From: Actinomycetales bacterium | GTDB taxonomy: Bacteria > Actinomycetota > Actinomycetes > Actinomycetales > Dermatophilaceae | Reading direction: 5' to 3' | Assembly (NCBI GenBank): GCA_012729695.1 | Contig: JAAYCP010000293.1 | Location: 1-37,342 of the forward strand | DNA length: 37,342 nucleotides | Part shown: one piece after another, positions 8,439-19,303 of the stretch | How the letters are laid out: each line of letters begins with the position of its first letter | How positions within the stretch are numbered: position 1 is the first letter of the stretch | Position numbers and translations under genes: made by a program | The notes under the pieces: generated by a model | What the model saw: the letters and a program-made list of their open reading frames with translations, nothing else | Database searches by the model: none | Told to the model about the DNA's origin: nothing

Positions 8439-8483
8439 ATGAGCCGGTCGGACGTCAGGACGCCCCGCTCCAGGAACCGATGA
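8439..8483 (+). CDS. possible 14-codon mini-ORF between nuoA and nuoB
   Basis: ATG at 8439, 12 bases after the nuoA stop, encodes [14 protein letters not shown]. Its stop overlaps the start of a second mini-ORF by ATGA. The only upstream purines are GAGAG next to the ATG. It is too short to judge by composition, and the call rests on its place in a chain of exact overlaps leading into nuoB. It may be chance. Confidence 0.22.
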   Translation: MSRSDVRTPRSRNR

Positions 8484-8536
8484 CCGCCGCGGTGGCAGTG
8501 CGCCGAGCAGCAAGGCAGAGAACGAAGGACAGCTGA
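8480..8536 (+). CDS. possible 18-codon mini-ORF coupled to nuoB
   Basis: Encodes [18 protein letters not shown], a basic peptide. The ATG overlaps the previous mini-ORF stop (ATGA), and its own TGA overlaps the nuoB start (TGATG). It could keep ribosomes on the message through the nuoA-nuoB gap (translational coupling). nuoB also has its own good Shine-Dalgarno (GAAGGA), so the peptide may not be needed. Low confidence as a real product. Confidence 0.25.
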   Translation: MTAAVAVRRAARQRTKDS

Positions 8537-9171
8537 TGGGTATCGAAGACAAGCTCCCGAGTGGCATCCTCCTCACCACGGTCGAGCACATCGCCGGCCT
8601 CGGCCGCAAGGCCTCCATGTGGCCCGCGACGTTCGGACTGGCCTGCTGCGCGATCGAGATGATGGCGACAGGGACGCCCCACTACGACATCGCGCGCTTC
8701 GGCATGGAGCGGTTCGCCGCGACCCCGCGTCAGGCTGACCTGATGATCGTGGCCGGTCGGGTGAGCCAGAAGATGGCCCCCGTCGTCCGCCAGGTCTACG
8801 ACCAGATGGCCGAGCCCAAGTGGGTCATCGCCATGGGCGTGTGCGCCAGCTCGGGCGGGATGTTCAACAACTACGCGATCGTCCAGGGCGTCGACCACAT
8901 CGTCCCGGTCGACATCTATCTGCCCGGCTGTCCGCCCCGCCCGCAGATGCTCCTCAACGCGATCATCGAGCTGCACAAGCAGGTCCGGCACGCACCCCTG
9001 GGCGTCAACCGCCGCAAGGCCGTCGCCGCCGCCGAGGAGGCTGCCCTCGAGGCCACCCCGACCTCGCTCATGCCCGCCACCCACGTGCACGGGCACCACG
9101 AGCTCACGGGTGAGCCGCAAGGTGTCTACACCGATCACCCCAACTTCGCCGGAAGGAATCTCCTCGCATGA
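8536..9171 (+). CDS. nuoB: NADH-quinone oxidoreductase subunit B
   Basis: Peripheral-arm subunit that holds the terminal [4Fe-4S] cluster N2, which hands electrons to menaquinone. 211 aa. All four cluster ligands are present: the tandem Cys37-Cys38 ([10 protein letters not shown]), Cys103 ([12 protein letters not shown]) and Cys132 (YLPGCPPRP). AAGGA lies 6 bases before the ATG. The region after about residue 155 is an actinobacterial tail rich in His and Ala (THVHGHHE). The 3' end overlaps nuoC by ATGA. Confidence 0.97.
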   Translation: MGIEDKLPSGILLTTVEHIAGLGRKASMWPATFGLACCAIEMMATGTPHYDIARFGMERFAATPRQADLMIVAGRVSQKMAPVVRQVYDQMAEPKWVIAMGVCASSGGMFNNYAIVQGVDHIVPVDIYLPGCPPRPQMLLNAIIELHKQVRHAPLGVNRRKAVAAAEEAALEATPTSLMPATHVHGHHELTGEPQGVYTDHPNFAGRNLLA

Positions 9172-9896
9172 GTGAGCAGACGCCATCGGTCGATGCGGGC
9201 GGCGACAACCTCCCGGCCGGCCCGGGCGCGGTCCCGGAGCCGATCAGGCGCGGCGAGCGCCGCGGGATGTTCGGCGCCAGCAAGGGCGGCGACACCTCCG
9301 GCTACGGCGGGCTCGTCCGGCCGGTGCTCTACCCCGCGCCCTCCGTTCGTCCCTACGGCGGCTACTTCGACGAGCTCGCCGACACGCTTGAGGCCTCCCT
9401 CGGTGGGGACACGTACGGCGCAGCCGTCCACCAGGTCGTCATCGACCGCGGTGAGATGACCCTCCACGTCCGTCGCGAGCACCTCCTCGAGGTTCTCCGG
9501 GCACTGCGTGACGACCCCGCACTGCGCTTCGAGCTCTGCCTCGGTGTCTCCGGCGTGAACTACCCCGACGATATCGGCGCCGAGCTGCACGCGGTCTACC
9601 ACTTCCACTCGATCACGAACGGGAACCGCAGACTGCGCGTCGAGGTGACCTGCCCCGATGCAGACCCGCACATCCCGTCTGCGACCGAGATCTATCCCGC
9701 GACGAACTGGCACGAGCGCGAGACCTGGGACATGTTCGGCATCGTCTTCGACGGCCACCCGGCGCTCACCCGCATCCTCATGCCCGACGACTGGCCCGGC
9801 CACCCGCAGCGTAAGGACTACCCGCTCGGTGGCATCCCGGTCGAGTACAAGGGCGGCACCGTCCCGCCGCCGGACCAGCGGAGGTCGTACAGCTGA
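9168..9896 (+). CDS. nuoC: NADH-quinone oxidoreductase subunit C
   Basis: 30-kDa-type subunit of the peripheral arm, without cofactors, packed against NuoD. 242 aa. The family signature [16 protein letters not shown] with [15 protein letters not shown] is near the C-terminus. About the first 60 residues are a low-complexity Gly/Pro/Arg extension not found in short NuoC proteins. ATGA overlap with nuoB and TGATG overlap with nuoD. NuoC and NuoD are separate proteins here, not fused as in Escherichia coli. Confidence 0.96.
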   Translation: MSEQTPSVDAGGDNLPAGPGAVPEPIRRGERRGMFGASKGGDTSGYGGLVRPVLYPAPSVRPYGGYFDELADTLEASLGGDTYGAAVHQVVIDRGEMTLHVRREHLLEVLRALRDDPALRFELCLGVSGVNYPDDIGAELHAVYHFHSITNGNRRLRVEVTCPDADPHIPSATEIYPATNWHERETWDMFGIVFDGHPALTRILMPDDWPGHPQRKDYPLGGIPVEYKGGTVPPPDQRRSYS

Positions 9897-11278
9897 TGAG
9901 CACCAACGATACGGAAACCGAGTTCACCGACACCGAGGACACGTATGTCTACGGCGGCGGCGCGAACGACGACGCCGGTCAGGAGGGGCGGGTCTTCACC
10001 GCCTCGGGCGGCGACTGGGACGAGCTCGTCGATGAGGCGACCGCGCTGAACGAGGAGCGCATCGTCGTCAACATGGGTCCTCAGCACCCGTCGACCCACG
10101 GCGTGCTCCGCCTCATCCTCGAGCTCGACGGTGAGACGGTCACCGAGGCCCGCGGGGGTATCGGCTACCTGCACACCGGCATCGAGAAGAACATGGAGTT
10201 CCGCACCTGGACGCAGGGCACCACGTTCTGCACCCGCATGGACTACCTCATGCCGATCTTCAACGAGACGGCCTACTGCCTCTCGGTCGAGCGACTCCTG
10301 GGCATCGAGGACCAGATCCCCGAGCGCGCCACCACCATCCGCGTGATGATGATGGAGCTCAACCGCATCGGCAGCCACATGGTGTGCCTGGCGACCGGCG
10401 GTATGGAGCTCGGTGCGACGACGATCATGACGATCGGCTTCCGTGAGCGTGAGCGCATCCTCTCGCTCTTCGAGATGGTCACCGGCCTGCGGATGAACCA
10501 CGCCTATGTCCGCCCGGGCGGAGTGGCGCAGGACCTGCCGGCCGGCGCGATCGACAAGGTCAAGGAGATCGTTCCGGAGCTGCGACGCGGCATCGGCGAG
10601 ATCGAGAAGCTGCTCAACGAGAACCCGATCTACAAGGGACGGACCGTCGGGGTCGGGCACCTGTCGCTCACCGGCTGCATGGCCCTCGGCATCACGGGCC
10701 CGATCCTGCGCTCTGCGGGTCTCCCGCTCGACCTGCGCAGGTCCAACCCCTACTGCGGGTACGAGACCTACGACTTCGATGTCATCACCCGGGCCGAGTG
10801 CGACGCCTACGCGCGCTACCGCATCCGGGTCGAGGAGATGAAGCAGTCACTGCGGATCGTGGAGCAGGCGGTCGAGCGGCTGCAGCACAGCGTCGGCGAG
10901 CCGGTCATGGTGCAGGACAAGAAGATCGGCTGGCCGGCCCAGCTCTCCGTCGGCGGGGACGGCATGGGCAACAGCCTCGATCACATCCGCGAGATCATGA
11001 GCACCTCGATGGAGTCGCTCATCCACCACTTCAAGATCGTCACCGAGGGCTTCCGGGTTCCCCCCGGCCAGGCCTACGTGCCGATCGAGTCCCCGAAGGG
11101 CGAGCTCGGCGCACACGTCGTCTCCGACGGCGGCACCCGCCCGTTCCGCGCCCACTTCCGGGACCCGAGCTTCAACAACCTGCAGGCCGTCGCGGCGATG
11201 AGCGAGGGCGGCATGATCGCCGACGTCATCGTCGCGGTCGCCTCCATCGACCCCGTCATGGGAGGCGTCGACCGATGA
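9896..11278 (+). CDS. nuoD: NADH-quinone oxidoreductase subunit D
   Basis: 49-kDa-type subunit that forms much of the quinone-binding cavity. 460 aa. The conserved [15 protein letters not shown] carries the quinone-site His, followed by [18 protein letters not shown], and the C-terminal [11 protein letters not shown] and GGVDR ends typical of the family. About the first 50 residues are an acidic extension (many Asp, Glu, Gly). The start overlaps nuoC by one base. The stop overlaps a 13-codon mini-ORF that leads into nuoE. Confidence 0.97.
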   Translation: MSTNDTETEFTDTEDTYVYGGGANDDAGQEGRVFTASGGDWDELVDEATALNEERIVVNMGPQHPSTHGVLRLILELDGETVTEARGGIGYLHTGIEKNMEFRTWTQGTTFCTRMDYLMPIFNETAYCLSVERLLGIEDQIPERATTIRVMMMELNRIGSHMVCLATGGMELGATTIMTIGFRERERILSLFEMVTGLRMNHAYVRPGGVAQDLPAGAIDKVKEIVPELRRGIGEIEKLLNENPIYKGRTVGVGHLSLTGCMALGITGPILRSAGLPLDLRRSNPYCGYETYDFDVITRAECDAYARYRIRVEEMKQSLRIVEQAVERLQHSVGEPVMVQDKKIGWPAQLSVGGDGMGNSLDHIREIMSTSMESLIHHFKIVTEGFRVPPGQAYVPIESPKGELGAHVVSDGGTRPFRAHFRDPSFNNLQAVAAMSEGGMIADVIVAVASIDPVMGGVDR

Positions 11279-11316
11279 GCGCGAGCGGCGTTGCGATGCG
11301 AAAGGACGAGCGCTGA
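11275..11316 (+). CDS. possible 13-codon mini-ORF bridging nuoD and nuoE
   Basis: Encodes [13 protein letters not shown]. Its ATG overlaps the nuoD stop as ATGA and its TGA overlaps the nuoE start as TGATG, so it fills the 37-base gap exactly. An AAAGGA inside it serves as the nuoE Shine-Dalgarno. This looks like a translation relay and not a functional peptide; chance is possible. Confidence 0.3.
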   Translation: MSASGVAMRKDER

Positions 11317-12305
11317 TGGGCATCAAGTTCGGACGCCAGACCAACTTCGGCTACCTCACCGTCCCGGAGGACTCCAAGGAGCCGTACCCCGCAGAGGTCG
11401 AGGCGAGCCTGCGTGAGGATGCCGCGGCGATCATCGCGCGCTACCCCCAGGCCCGGTCCGCCTTGCTGCCGATCCTGCACCTGATCCAGTCCGTCGACGG
11501 GTACGTCACCGGCCGGGGCATCACGCTCTGTGCGGAGCTGCTCGACCTCACCGAGGCCGAGGTCTCCGGCGTCGCGACGTTCTACACCCAGTTCAAGCGG
11601 CACCCCAACGGGGAGTACACCGTGGGCGTCTGCACCAACACGCTCTGCGCCATCATGGGCGGCGACGAGATCTGGGAGGCCGTCTCGGAGTACCTCGGCA
11701 TCGGCCACGACGAGACGACCGAGGACGGCAAGATCACCCTCGAGCGCATCGAGTGCAACGCGGCGTGCGACTACGCCCCCGTGGTCATGACGAACTGGGA
11801 GTTCTTCGACAACCAGACGCCCCAGTCGACGATCCAGCTCGTCGACGACCTGCGCGCCGGCAACCCGGTCGCGCCCAGCCGTGGGCCCGCGCAGGTGCGC
11901 ACCTTCAAGGAGGTCTCGCGCGTCCTCGCCGGATTCCACGACGGCCTCGCCGACGAAGGCGTCGGGGCAGGCCCGGCCTCGCTCGCCGGACTCGAGATCG
12001 CGCACGAGAAGGGCTGGGAGGCGCCGACGGGTGCCAGCTGGGCCGCGCAGGCCGACGCACCGACAACGTCGGGTGCCGCCGAGGGTCAGGCGCCCGGTCG
12101 TCCCGAGGTGACTCCCGCGAGCCCGGAGGCCGCCGCCGGTACCCAGGCCGCGCCGAAGGCCACCGATCCGTCCGACGAGGCGAGCGGCCCCACGGCCAAG
12201 GACGAGGACGCGGTCACCGACGTCGACTCGGCCGCCAACGAGACGCGGGACAAGGTCTACGAGGCCGGCTCGACCGGTGACGACGGCGAGGAGGACACGA
12301 AGTGA
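11316..12305 (+). CDS. nuoE: NADH-quinone oxidoreductase subunit E with long C-terminal tail
   Basis: 24-kDa-type subunit of the NADH-oxidising module, holding [2Fe-2S] cluster N1a. 329 aa; the E. coli protein is about half as long. The thioredoxin-like core ends near residue 185. Cluster ligands are Cys106, Cys111, Cys147 and Cys151 (CTNTLC and CNAAC). Residues 200-235 still look ordered, but from about 245 to the end the chain is Ala/Pro/Asp/Glu-rich and probably disordered. GTGA overlap with nuoF. The start region resembles that of nuoB (purine-rich AAAGGAC, CTGATGGG, Ile). Confidence 0.95.
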   Translation: MGIKFGRQTNFGYLTVPEDSKEPYPAEVEASLREDAAAIIARYPQARSALLPILHLIQSVDGYVTGRGITLCAELLDLTEAEVSGVATFYTQFKRHPNGEYTVGVCTNTLCAIMGGDEIWEAVSEYLGIGHDETTEDGKITLERIECNAACDYAPVVMTNWEFFDNQTPQSTIQLVDDLRAGNPVAPSRGPAQVRTFKEVSRVLAGFHDGLADEGVGAGPASLAGLEIAHEKGWEAPTGASWAAQADAPTTSGAAEGQAPGRPEVTPASPEAAAGTQAAPKATDPSDEASGPTAKDEDAVTDVDSAANETRDKVYEAGSTGDDGEEDTK

Positions 12306-13609
12306 CCACGCTGACCCCGATCCTCACCAAGTTCTGGGACGACCCCCAGTCGTGGACGCTGCAGACCTACGAGCGCCACGACGGCTACCGGGCCCTCGAC
12401 CGCGCCCTCTCCATGGACCCCGCCGAGCTGGTCCAGATGGCCAAGGACTCCGGTCTGCGTGGCCGTGGAGGCGCCGGCTTCCCGACCGGCATGAAGTGGG
12501 GATTCCTCCCGCCGCCGGACGGCGGTCCTCGCTATCTCGTCGTCAACGCCGACGAGTCGGAGCCGGGCACCTGCAAGGACATCCCGCTCATGATGGCGGC
12601 CCCGCACTTCCTCATCGAGGGCGCGATCATCACGTCGTTCGCCATCGGGTGCAACCACGCCTTCATCTACCTGCGCGGTGAGGTCGTCCACGTCTACCGT
12701 CGCCTGCTGCGCGCGGTCGAGGAGGCCTACGCCGCGGGGCATCTCGGCAAGAACATCCACGGCAGCGGCTTCGACCTGGACATCACGGTGCACGCCGGAG
12801 CGGGCGCCTACATCTGTGGCGAGGAGACTGCTCTCCTCGACAGCCTCGAGGGTCGCCGCGGCCAGCCGCGGAGCAAGCCGCCGTTCCCGGCCGTCGCCGG
12901 TCTGTATGCGCGGCCCACCGTCGTGAACAACGTCGAGTCGATCGCGTCCATCCCGCCGATCGTCCTGCACGGCGACGACTGGTTCGCCGATATGGGCACC
13001 GAGGGGAGCAAGGGCTTCGGCATCTTCTCCCTCTCCGGTCACGTCGAGAAGCCCGGTCAGTACGAGGCGCCGCTGGGCATCACCATGCGCGAGCTGCTCG
13101 ATCTCGCCGGCGGGATCCGCGGCGGGAAGAAGATCAAGTTCTGGACCCCCGGCGGCTCCTCCACGCCGCTGTTCACCGCGGAGCATCTCGATGTGCCCCT
13201 CGACTTCGAGGGCGTCGCCAAGGCCGGCTCGATGCTGGGCACCCGCGCCCTCCAGGTCTTCGACGAGACCACCTGCGTCGTGCGCGCGGTCGACCGCTGG
13301 ACCGACTTCTACATGCACGAGTCCTGCGGCAAGTGCACCCCGTGCCGTGAGGGCACCTACTGGCTCAAGCAGATCCTGGGTCGGCTCGAGAAGGGCCAGG
13401 GCGACGAGGAGGACCTGGAGAAGCTCCTCGACATCTGCGACAACATCCTCGGCCGTGCGTTCTGCGCGCTCGGCGACGGCGCCACCTCGCCGATCACGAG
13501 CAGCATCCAGTACTTCAGGGACGAGTACCTCCAGCACCTCGAGCAGGGAGGCTGCCCGTTCGATCGCAGCGCCGCCACGCTCTTCGACAAGGAAGGTGCG
13601 TCACTGTGA
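12302..13609 (+). CDS. nuoF: NADH-quinone oxidoreductase subunit F
   Basis: 51-kDa-type subunit that oxidises NADH through FMN and passes electrons to [4Fe-4S] cluster N3. 435 aa, GTG start overlapping nuoE. The FMN-site loop is [13 protein letters not shown] (residues 51-63), the nucleotide region is [12 protein letters not shown] (167-178), and the N3 ligands are Cys342, Cys345, Cys348 ([12 protein letters not shown]) and Cys388 (RAFCALGDG). All catalytic features are present, so this Complex I has a real NADH-input module. Confidence 0.97.
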   Translation: MTTLTPILTKFWDDPQSWTLQTYERHDGYRALDRALSMDPAELVQMAKDSGLRGRGGAGFPTGMKWGFLPPPDGGPRYLVVNADESEPGTCKDIPLMMAAPHFLIEGAIITSFAIGCNHAFIYLRGEVVHVYRRLLRAVEEAYAAGHLGKNIHGSGFDLDITVHAGAGAYICGEETALLDSLEGRRGQPRSKPPFPAVAGLYARPTVVNNVESIASIPPIVLHGDDWFADMGTEGSKGFGIFSLSGHVEKPGQYEAPLGITMRELLDLAGGIRGGKKIKFWTPGGSSTPLFTAEHLDVPLDFEGVAKAGSMLGTRALQVFDETTCVVRAVDRWTDFYMHESCGKCTPCREGTYWLKQILGRLEKGQGDEEDLEKLLDICDNILGRAFCALGDGATSPITSSIQYFRDEYLQHLEQGGCPFDRSAATLFDKEGASL

Positions 13610-16092
13610 CGACCGAGAAGACCGCAACGACCGGGAAGCCGGCGGCGGCCGACGCCGCGGACGGCGCGGTCGAGAAGGCCGACCTGGTCCAGCTCACCAT
13701 CGACGGTCTCGATGTGAGCGTCCCGAAGGGCACGCTCATCATTCGGGCCGCCGAGCAGGCCGGCATCGAGATCCCGCGGTTCTGCGACCACCCCGGCCTC
13801 GACCCCGTCGGCGCCTGTCGCCAGTGCCTCGTCGAGGTCTGGATGCCCGGCCGACCCGGCCCGGACGGCACCCCGGGCGAGCCGATGCAGATGCAGGGCC
13901 CGCCTGGACGGATGAAGCCGCAGGCGTCGTGCGTCATGACCGTGGCCCCCGGCATGGTGGTGAAGACCCAGTACACCTCCGAGGCCATCGACAAGGCGCA
14001 GCACGGCGTCATGGAGATGCTCCTCATCAACCACCCGCTCGACTGCCCGGTCTGTGACAAGGGCGGCGAGTGCCCGCTTCAGAACCAGGCCATGAGCAAC
14101 GGTCGCGCGGTCTCGCGCTTCGAGGACATCAAGCGGACCTATCCCAAGCCGATCAACATCTCGAGCCAGGTGCTCCTCGACCGCGACCGGTGCATCCTGT
14201 GTGCCCGGTGCACCCGCTTCTCCGAGCAGATCGCCGGCGACCCCTTCATCGAGCTCGTCGAGCGTGGGGCGCTCCAGCAGGTCGGCATCTACGAGGAGAA
14301 GCCGTTCGAGTCCTACTTCTCCGGCAACACCGTCCAGATCTGCCCGGTCGGAGCGCTCACGGGGGCGGCCTACCGCTTCCGCGCCCGCCCATTCGACCTC
14401 GTCTCGACCTCCAGCGTCTGCGAGCACTGCGCGAGTGGCTGCGCCCAGCGCACCGACCACCGGCGCGGCTCGGTCATGCGCCGCCTGGCGTCCTACGACC
14501 CGGCGGTCAACGAGGAGTGGAACTGCGACAAGGGTCGCTGGGCCTTCACCTACCCGCTCGTGGGCGACCGGATCCAGTTCCCGATGGTCCGCGAGAACGG
14601 TGTCCTGCGGGTGGCCTCCTGGCCTGAGGCACTCGCCGCAGCCGCTGACGGGCTCGCCGCCCAGGCTGGGCGCACGGGTGTGCTCGTCGGTGGACGGGTG
14701 AGCCTCGAGGACGCGTTCGCCTACTCCGCCTTCGCACGCACCCCGCTCGGCGGGGCCGACATCGACTTCCGGGCCCGGCCGCACTCCGCCGAGGAGGCCG
14801 ACTTCCTCGCCGCCGCCGTGCGCGGCCGCACCCCCGAGAACGGCGCGGTCACCTACGCCGACCTCGAGCGGGCCTCGGCCGTCCTCCTCGTCGGCTTCGA
14901 GCCCGAGGACGAGTCCCCGATCGTCTTCCTGAGACTGCGCAAGGCCTTCCGCAAGCACGGCACGGCTGTGTATGCGGTGGCGCCGTGGGCGACCCGCGGA
15001 CTCCGCAAGATGGGCGGCCAGCTGCTCGCCTCGGCGCCCGGCACCGAGGCGCAGGTCCTCGACGGCATCACCACCGAGTCCTCCCGCGCCACCGAGGCGA
15101 TGGCCAAGGCCGGCGAGGCGCTGCGCGGTGGCAGCGCGATCATCCTCGTCGGAGAGCGCCTCGCGGCTGTCCCGGGCGCTCTGTCCGCAGCCCTTCGGCT
15201 CGCCGAGGAGACCGGTGCCCGGCTGGCGTGGATCCCGCGTCGGGCCGGCGAGCGCGGTGCGCTCGAGGCCGGCGCGCTGTCCGGCCGGAGCACCGCGGAG
15301 ATGCTGCGCGCGGCCATCGACGGTGAGATCGGCGCCCTCCTCGTCGGCGGAGTCGACCCCTACGACATCGTCGCCGCCGGGCCGGCGGGACCGCTCACGA
15401 GCGATGACGCCCTCGATGCCCTCCAGCGCGCCTTCGTCGTCAGTCTGGAGGTCCGCGAGTCGCCGGTGACCGAGGTGGCCGATGTCGTCCTGCCCGTGGC
15501 TCCACACGCCGAGAAGGCCGGATCCTTCGTCAACTGGGAGGGTCGCACCCGGGTCTTCGAGGCCGCTCTCGAGAGCGGCGCGATGAGCGACTACCGGGTG
15601 CTCGACCTGCTTGCCACCGAGCTGGGCAACCCCATCGGGACCCGCACCCTGGCCTCGGTCCGCGACCAGCTGGCGGCCCAGCCGGCTCCTGAGCCCGTCG
15701 CGGCACCGGCCCTGGATGCCGCTGCGGTGGTCGAGCCGGGCGCAGGCCAGGTCCTCCTCGCGACGTGGCCCCACCTGCTCGACATGGGTCGGATGCAGGA
15801 CGGCGAGCCCTTCCTCGCGGGTACGGCGCCGGCGACGGTCGCGCGCATCTCGGCCGCGACGGCGGAGGCATTCGGTGTCCTGGACGGCGGAGCCGTCGAG
15901 GTGAGCACCCCGGAGGGGTCCATCGTGGTGCCGGTCGAGGTCACCGACCCAATGGTCGACCACGTCGTCTGGCTGCCCACGAACTCCGCCGGTGCACCGG
16001 TGCGCTCGGTGCTCGGAGTGGATGCCGGCGCGGTCGTCGGACTGCGCTCAGCGCCAGACTCGGCTCTCACGACGCAGGACGGTGTCGCATGA
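13606..16092 (+). CDS. nuoG: NADH-quinone oxidoreductase subunit G
   Basis: 75-kDa-type subunit and electron wire of the peripheral arm. 828 aa, GTG start overlapping nuoF. Ligands can be placed for N1b (Cys60, 71, 74, 109), N5 (His143, Cys147, 150, 156), N4 (Cys196, 199, 202, 246) and the off-path N7 cluster (Cys272, 275, 279, 307). N7 is absent from many Complex I enzymes, so its presence is worth noting. The C-terminal ~500 residues are the catalytically inactive molybdopterin-oxidoreductase-like domain. ATGA overlap with nuoH. Confidence 0.96.
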   Translation: MTTEKTATTGKPAAADAADGAVEKADLVQLTIDGLDVSVPKGTLIIRAAEQAGIEIPRFCDHPGLDPVGACRQCLVEVWMPGRPGPDGTPGEPMQMQGPPGRMKPQASCVMTVAPGMVVKTQYTSEAIDKAQHGVMEMLLINHPLDCPVCDKGGECPLQNQAMSNGRAVSRFEDIKRTYPKPINISSQVLLDRDRCILCARCTRFSEQIAGDPFIELVERGALQQVGIYEEKPFESYFSGNTVQICPVGALTGAAYRFRARPFDLVSTSSVCEHCASGCAQRTDHRRGSVMRRLASYDPAVNEEWNCDKGRWAFTYPLVGDRIQFPMVRENGVLRVASWPEALAAAADGLAAQAGRTGVLVGGRVSLEDAFAYSAFARTPLGGADIDFRARPHSAEEADFLAAAVRGRTPENGAVTYADLERASAVLLVGFEPEDESPIVFLRLRKAFRKHGTAVYAVAPWATRGLRKMGGQLLASAPGTEAQVLDGITTESSRATEAMAKAGEALRGGSAIILVGERLAAVPGALSAALRLAEETGARLAWIPRRAGERGALEAGALSGRSTAEMLRAAIDGEIGALLVGGVDPYDIVAAGPAGPLTSDDALDALQRAFVVSLEVRESPVTEVADVVLPVAPHAEKAGSFVNWEGRTRVFEAALESGAMSDYRVLDLLATELGNPIGTRTLASVRDQLAAQPAPEPVAAPALDAAAVVEPGAGQVLLATWPHLLDMGRMQDGEPFLAGTAPATVARISAATAEAFGVLDGGAVEVSTPEGSIVVPVEVTDPMVDHVVWLPTNSAGAPVRSVLGVDAGAVVGLRSAPDSALTTQDGVA

Positions 16093-17507
16093 TCGCTTCG
16101 GCCCTGACCCTCGGACCGGTCGTCCCGGTGCTCCCGAGCGCAGTCTTCGACGCAGCGCGGGAGAACCCCCTGTCGGACTTCAGCGACACCCCCATCTGGC
16201 TGTCGCTCGTCAAGGCCGTCCTCATCTTCGCCTACCTGCTGCTCTCGGTGCTCATCATGATCTGGGCCGAGCGCCGGCTCATCGGTCGGATGCAGCAGCG
16301 TCCCGGCCCGAACCGCAACGGTCCGTTCGGTCTGCTGCAGTCACTCGCCGACGGCGTGAAGTCCATGCTCAAGGAGGACGTTCGCCCCAAGGCAGCGGAC
16401 GTCGTCGTCTTCACCGCGGCGCCGATCGTCTTCGCGGGTATGGCGTTCTTCGCCTTCTCCATCATCCCGATGGGCCCCGACGTGAGCATGTTCGGTCACC
16501 GCACCCCGCTGCAGCTGACCGACCTCCCCGTCGCGGTGCTGCTCGTCCTGGCAGCGGCGGGCGTGGCCGCATACGGCGTGATCATGGCCGGCTGGTCCTC
16601 GGGCTCGACCTACCCCCTTCTCGGCGGCCTGCGCAGCAGCGCCCAGATCATCTCCTACGAGATCGCGATGGGCCTCTCGCTCGTCGCCGTCTTCCTCTAC
16701 GCCGGCTCGATGTCGACCTCGCAGATCGTCGCCGCCCAGGCCGAGCAGGGCTGGTTCATCATCGCCGCGGCGTTCTCGTTCGTCGTCTACATCATCACGA
16801 TGGTCGGCGAGACCAACCGTCTGCCCTTCGACCTCGCCGAGGGTGAGGGCGAGATCGTCGGTGGGTACTTCACCGAGTACTCCGGCATGCGGTTCGCGAT
16901 GTTCTTCCTCGCGGAGTACATCAACATGTTCACCGTCTCGGCCATCGCGACCACCCTCTTCCTCGGTGGCTGGCAGGCGCCTCCCGGCATCGCGGCCATC
17001 GGTGACGGCATGTTCAACCAGGGCTGGTGGGGCCTGCTGTGGTTCACCGTGAAGATGTGGATCTTCATGTTCGGCTTCATCTGGCTGCGCGGCTCGCTGC
17101 CACGCACCCGGTACGACCAGTTCATGAAGTTCGGCTGGAAGTTCCTCATCCCGGCATCGCTGGTGTGGATCGTCCTCGTCGCGCTCGTCCGCGGTGCAGG
17201 CGCGGGCTTCTTCGGTGAGAGCACCTTCACCGTGCTGGGCCGGTCCTACCCCTACGCCGTCCTCTTCGTGCTCGGGATCTTCCTGCTGCTCTTCATCGGT
17301 GCATTCATGCTCCAGGGCTACCTCGCCGACCGCCGCGAGGCGGCGAACACGGTGGAGACGCCCGCGGAGGTGGACCCCTTCGCAGGCGGCTTCCCCGTTC
17401 CGCCGCTGCCCGGCCAGCGACTGCTCGAGCCGGCGCTCGCGCACACCACCGACACCGTCCCCGACGGCGACGGCGAGCCTGTCGTCATCACGGGCAAGGA
17501 GAACTGA
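16089..17507 (+). CDS. nuoH: NADH-quinone oxidoreductase subunit H
   Basis: Membrane subunit that completes the quinone chamber and joins both arms. 472 aa, longer than typical (about 325-350). Eight or so transmembrane helices. Signatures include [20 protein letters not shown] and the cytosolic loop [28 protein letters not shown], with the acidic cluster at the entry to the proton path. An N-terminal stretch of about 35 residues and a C-terminal hydrophilic tail of about 60 (with Pro/Asp-rich sequence) account for the extra length. ATG overlaps the nuoG stop. A 3-base gap precedes nuoI. Confidence 0.96.
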   Translation: MIASALTLGPVVPVLPSAVFDAARENPLSDFSDTPIWLSLVKAVLIFAYLLLSVLIMIWAERRLIGRMQQRPGPNRNGPFGLLQSLADGVKSMLKEDVRPKAADVVVFTAAPIVFAGMAFFAFSIIPMGPDVSMFGHRTPLQLTDLPVAVLLVLAAAGVAAYGVIMAGWSSGSTYPLLGGLRSSAQIISYEIAMGLSLVAVFLYAGSMSTSQIVAAQAEQGWFIIAAAFSFVVYIITMVGETNRLPFDLAEGEGEIVGGYFTEYSGMRFAMFFLAEYINMFTVSAIATTLFLGGWQAPPGIAAIGDGMFNQGWWGLLWFTVKMWIFMFGFIWLRGSLPRTRYDQFMKFGWKFLIPASLVWIVLVALVRGAGAGFFGESTFTVLGRSYPYAVLFVLGIFLLLFIGAFMLQGYLADRREAANTVETPAEVDPFAGGFPVPPLPGQRLLEPALAHTTDTVPDGDGEPVVITGKEN

Positions 17508-17510
17508 CCC

Positions 17511-18212
17511 ATGGCCGACCCGACGCCATCGACACAGGCAGTCGAGCCGCACAGCGGCGCGATGCCCGCCAAGGAGGAGCCCGGGCTGCTCGCGTCCGTC
17601 GCGGGCTTCGGCGTCACCTTCGCGACGATGTTCCGGAAGGTGCCGACCGAGGAGTACCCGGAGGAGAAGCGCCCGACGCAGCCGCGGTTCCACGGTCGTC
17701 ATCAGCTCAACCGGCACCCCGACGGGCTCGAGAAGTGCGTCGGCTGCGAGCTGTGCGCGTGGGCCTGCCCGGCGGACGCGATCTTCGTCCAGGGCGCGGA
17801 CAACGACGACACCCCCATCGAGGAGGGCGGGACCGGTCGGTTCTCCCCGGGTGAGCGCTACGGCCGCGTCTACCAGATCAACTACCTGCGGTGCATCTTC
17901 TGCGGGCTGTGCATCGAGGCGTGCCCGACGCGCGCGCTGACGATGACGAACTTCTACGAGCTCGCCGACAACAACCGCGCGGACCTCATCTTCACCAAGG
18001 ACCAGCTGCTCGCGCCGCTGCAGCAGGGCATGCTTCCGCCGCCCTTCCCGATGGCGGACGGGATGACCGAGCGCGATTACTACAAGGGCAACGTGGCCAC
18101 GGCTACCGACGCCCAGCGCGAGTACGTCGAGAGGTATGCGGCCGCCGCTCAGGCGGACGAGGCCTCCGACCACACACCGTCGGACAGCGCACAGTCGAAG
18201 GAGGAGCAGTGA
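17511..18212 (+). CDS. nuoI: NADH-quinone oxidoreductase subunit I
   Basis: TYKY-type ferredoxin subunit with clusters N6a and N6b, linking NuoG to NuoB. 233 aa. Two Cys-x2-Cys-x2-Cys-x3-Cys-Pro motifs: Cys76, 79, 82, 86 and Cys128, 131, 134, 138. AAGGAG lies 9 bases before the ATG. An N-terminal extension of about 25 residues and a C-terminal tail of about 40 flank the core. Stop overlaps nuoJ (GTGA). Confidence 0.96.
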   Translation: MADPTPSTQAVEPHSGAMPAKEEPGLLASVAGFGVTFATMFRKVPTEEYPEEKRPTQPRFHGRHQLNRHPDGLEKCVGCELCAWACPADAIFVQGADNDDTPIEEGGTGRFSPGERYGRVYQINYLRCIFCGLCIEACPTRALTMTNFYELADNNRADLIFTKDQLLAPLQQGMLPPPFPMADGMTERDYYKGNVATATDAQREYVERYAAAAQADEASDHTPSDSAQSKEEQ

Positions 18213-18994
18213 CCACGCCCCTCGAGATCGGCGCAGGGGAGACCGCCCTGTTCTGGATCCTCGGTCCGATCAGCGTCATCGCCGCCCTCGGCCTGCTGTT
18301 CGCGCGCAAGTCCGTCCACGCCGCCCTGAGCATGGTCATCGTCATGCTCATCGCCGGTGTCTTCTACATCGCCAACGACGCGCCCTTCGTCGGGATCATC
18401 CAGATCATCGTCTACTCCGGCGCTGTGATGATGCTCTTCCTCTTCGTCGTCATGCTCGTCGGGATCGACGCCTCCGACAGCCTGATCGAGACGATCAAGG
18501 GTCAACGCGTCGCGACGGCACTCGTCTCGCTCGGCATGCTCGTGCTCCTCACCTCGGTGATCGGGCGGGTCGGCTGGGGTGAGGCCGTTGGCCTCGCAGC
18601 GGTCAACACCGAGACCGGCAACGTGACCGGGCTCGCCTACCTCGTCTTCGGTCGCTACCTCTGGCTGTTCGAGGTGAGCGCACTGCTCCTCATCGTCGCC
18701 TCGGTCGCCGCCATGGTGCTTGCGCACCGCACGCGGATCACGCCGGCTCCCAACCAGAAGCAGTGGTCCGACAAGCGATTCCAGGAAGGCCGCTTCCCAG
18801 CCGGTCTCCCCGCACCGGGTGTCTACGCCCGCCACAACGCGGTGGACACCCCCGCCCTGCTGCCGGACGGCTCGATCTCGGAGATCTCGGTCTCCCGGGT
18901 GCTCGCCGCTCGCTCGCAGGTCGTCGACCCGGAGCGGTACGCCGAAGCACCACGTGACATCGATCGTGAGATCGAGGAGGGGAGCGAGCGATGA
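18209..18994 (+). CDS. nuoJ: NADH-quinone oxidoreductase subunit J
   Basis: Membrane-arm subunit. 261 aa, GTG start overlapping nuoI. Five predicted transmembrane helices lie in the first 170 residues, including [18 protein letters not shown] and the conserved TM3 region [17 protein letters not shown]. About the last 85 residues form a soluble tail not present in shorter NuoJ proteins. Stop overlaps nuoK (ATGA). The first good support for identity is the position between nuoI and nuoK together with the TM3 motif. Confidence 0.94.
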   Translation: MTTPLEIGAGETALFWILGPISVIAALGLLFARKSVHAALSMVIVMLIAGVFYIANDAPFVGIIQIIVYSGAVMMLFLFVVMLVGIDASDSLIETIKGQRVATALVSLGMLVLLTSVIGRVGWGEAVGLAAVNTETGNVTGLAYLVFGRYLWLFEVSALLLIVASVAAMVLAHRTRITPAPNQKQWSDKRFQEGRFPAGLPAPGVYARHNAVDTPALLPDGSISEISVSRVLAARSQVVDPERYAEAPRDIDREIEEGSER

Positions 18995-19290
18995 GCCTGG
19001 TCAACTACATCTACCTCTCGGCGATCCTCTTCACGATCGGCGGCGCCACGGTGCTGCTGCGTCGCAACGCGATCATCGTCTTCATGGGTGTCGAGCTCAT
19101 GCTCAACGCCGCCAACCTCGCCTTCGTCACCTTCGCCCGGATGCACGGGTCACTCGAGGGTCAGGTCATCGCCCTGTTCGTCATGGTGGTGGCCGCGGCG
19201 GAGGTGGTCGTCGGTCTGGCGATCATCATCATGATCTTCCGCTCGCGTCGATCGGCCTCGATCGACAACGTCAACCTGCTCAAGGCCTAG
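18991..19290 (+). CDS. nuoK: NADH-quinone oxidoreductase subunit K
   Basis: Small proton-channel subunit, MrpC-like, with three transmembrane helices. 99 aa, normal length. The two essential membrane glutamates are present: Glu35 ([12 protein letters not shown]) and Glu71 ([11 protein letters not shown]), matching Glu36 and Glu72 of E. coli. ATGA overlap with nuoJ. A 13-base gap follows, holding the Shine-Dalgarno of nuoL. Confidence 0.96.
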   Translation: MSLVNYIYLSAILFTIGGATVLLRRNAIIVFMGVELMLNAANLAFVTFARMHGSLEGQVIALFVMVVAAAEVVVGLAIIIMIFRSRRSASIDNVNLLKA

Positions 19291-19303
19291 AAGGAGCACA
19301 CAG

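Noticed and set aside
13357..15963. 868-codon open frame on the minus strand antisense to nuoF and nuoG
   Set aside because: Its product is low-complexity Arg/Gly/Asp-rich sequence; the plus-strand nuoF and nuoG have all cluster ligands. A common artefact in high-GC coding DNA.
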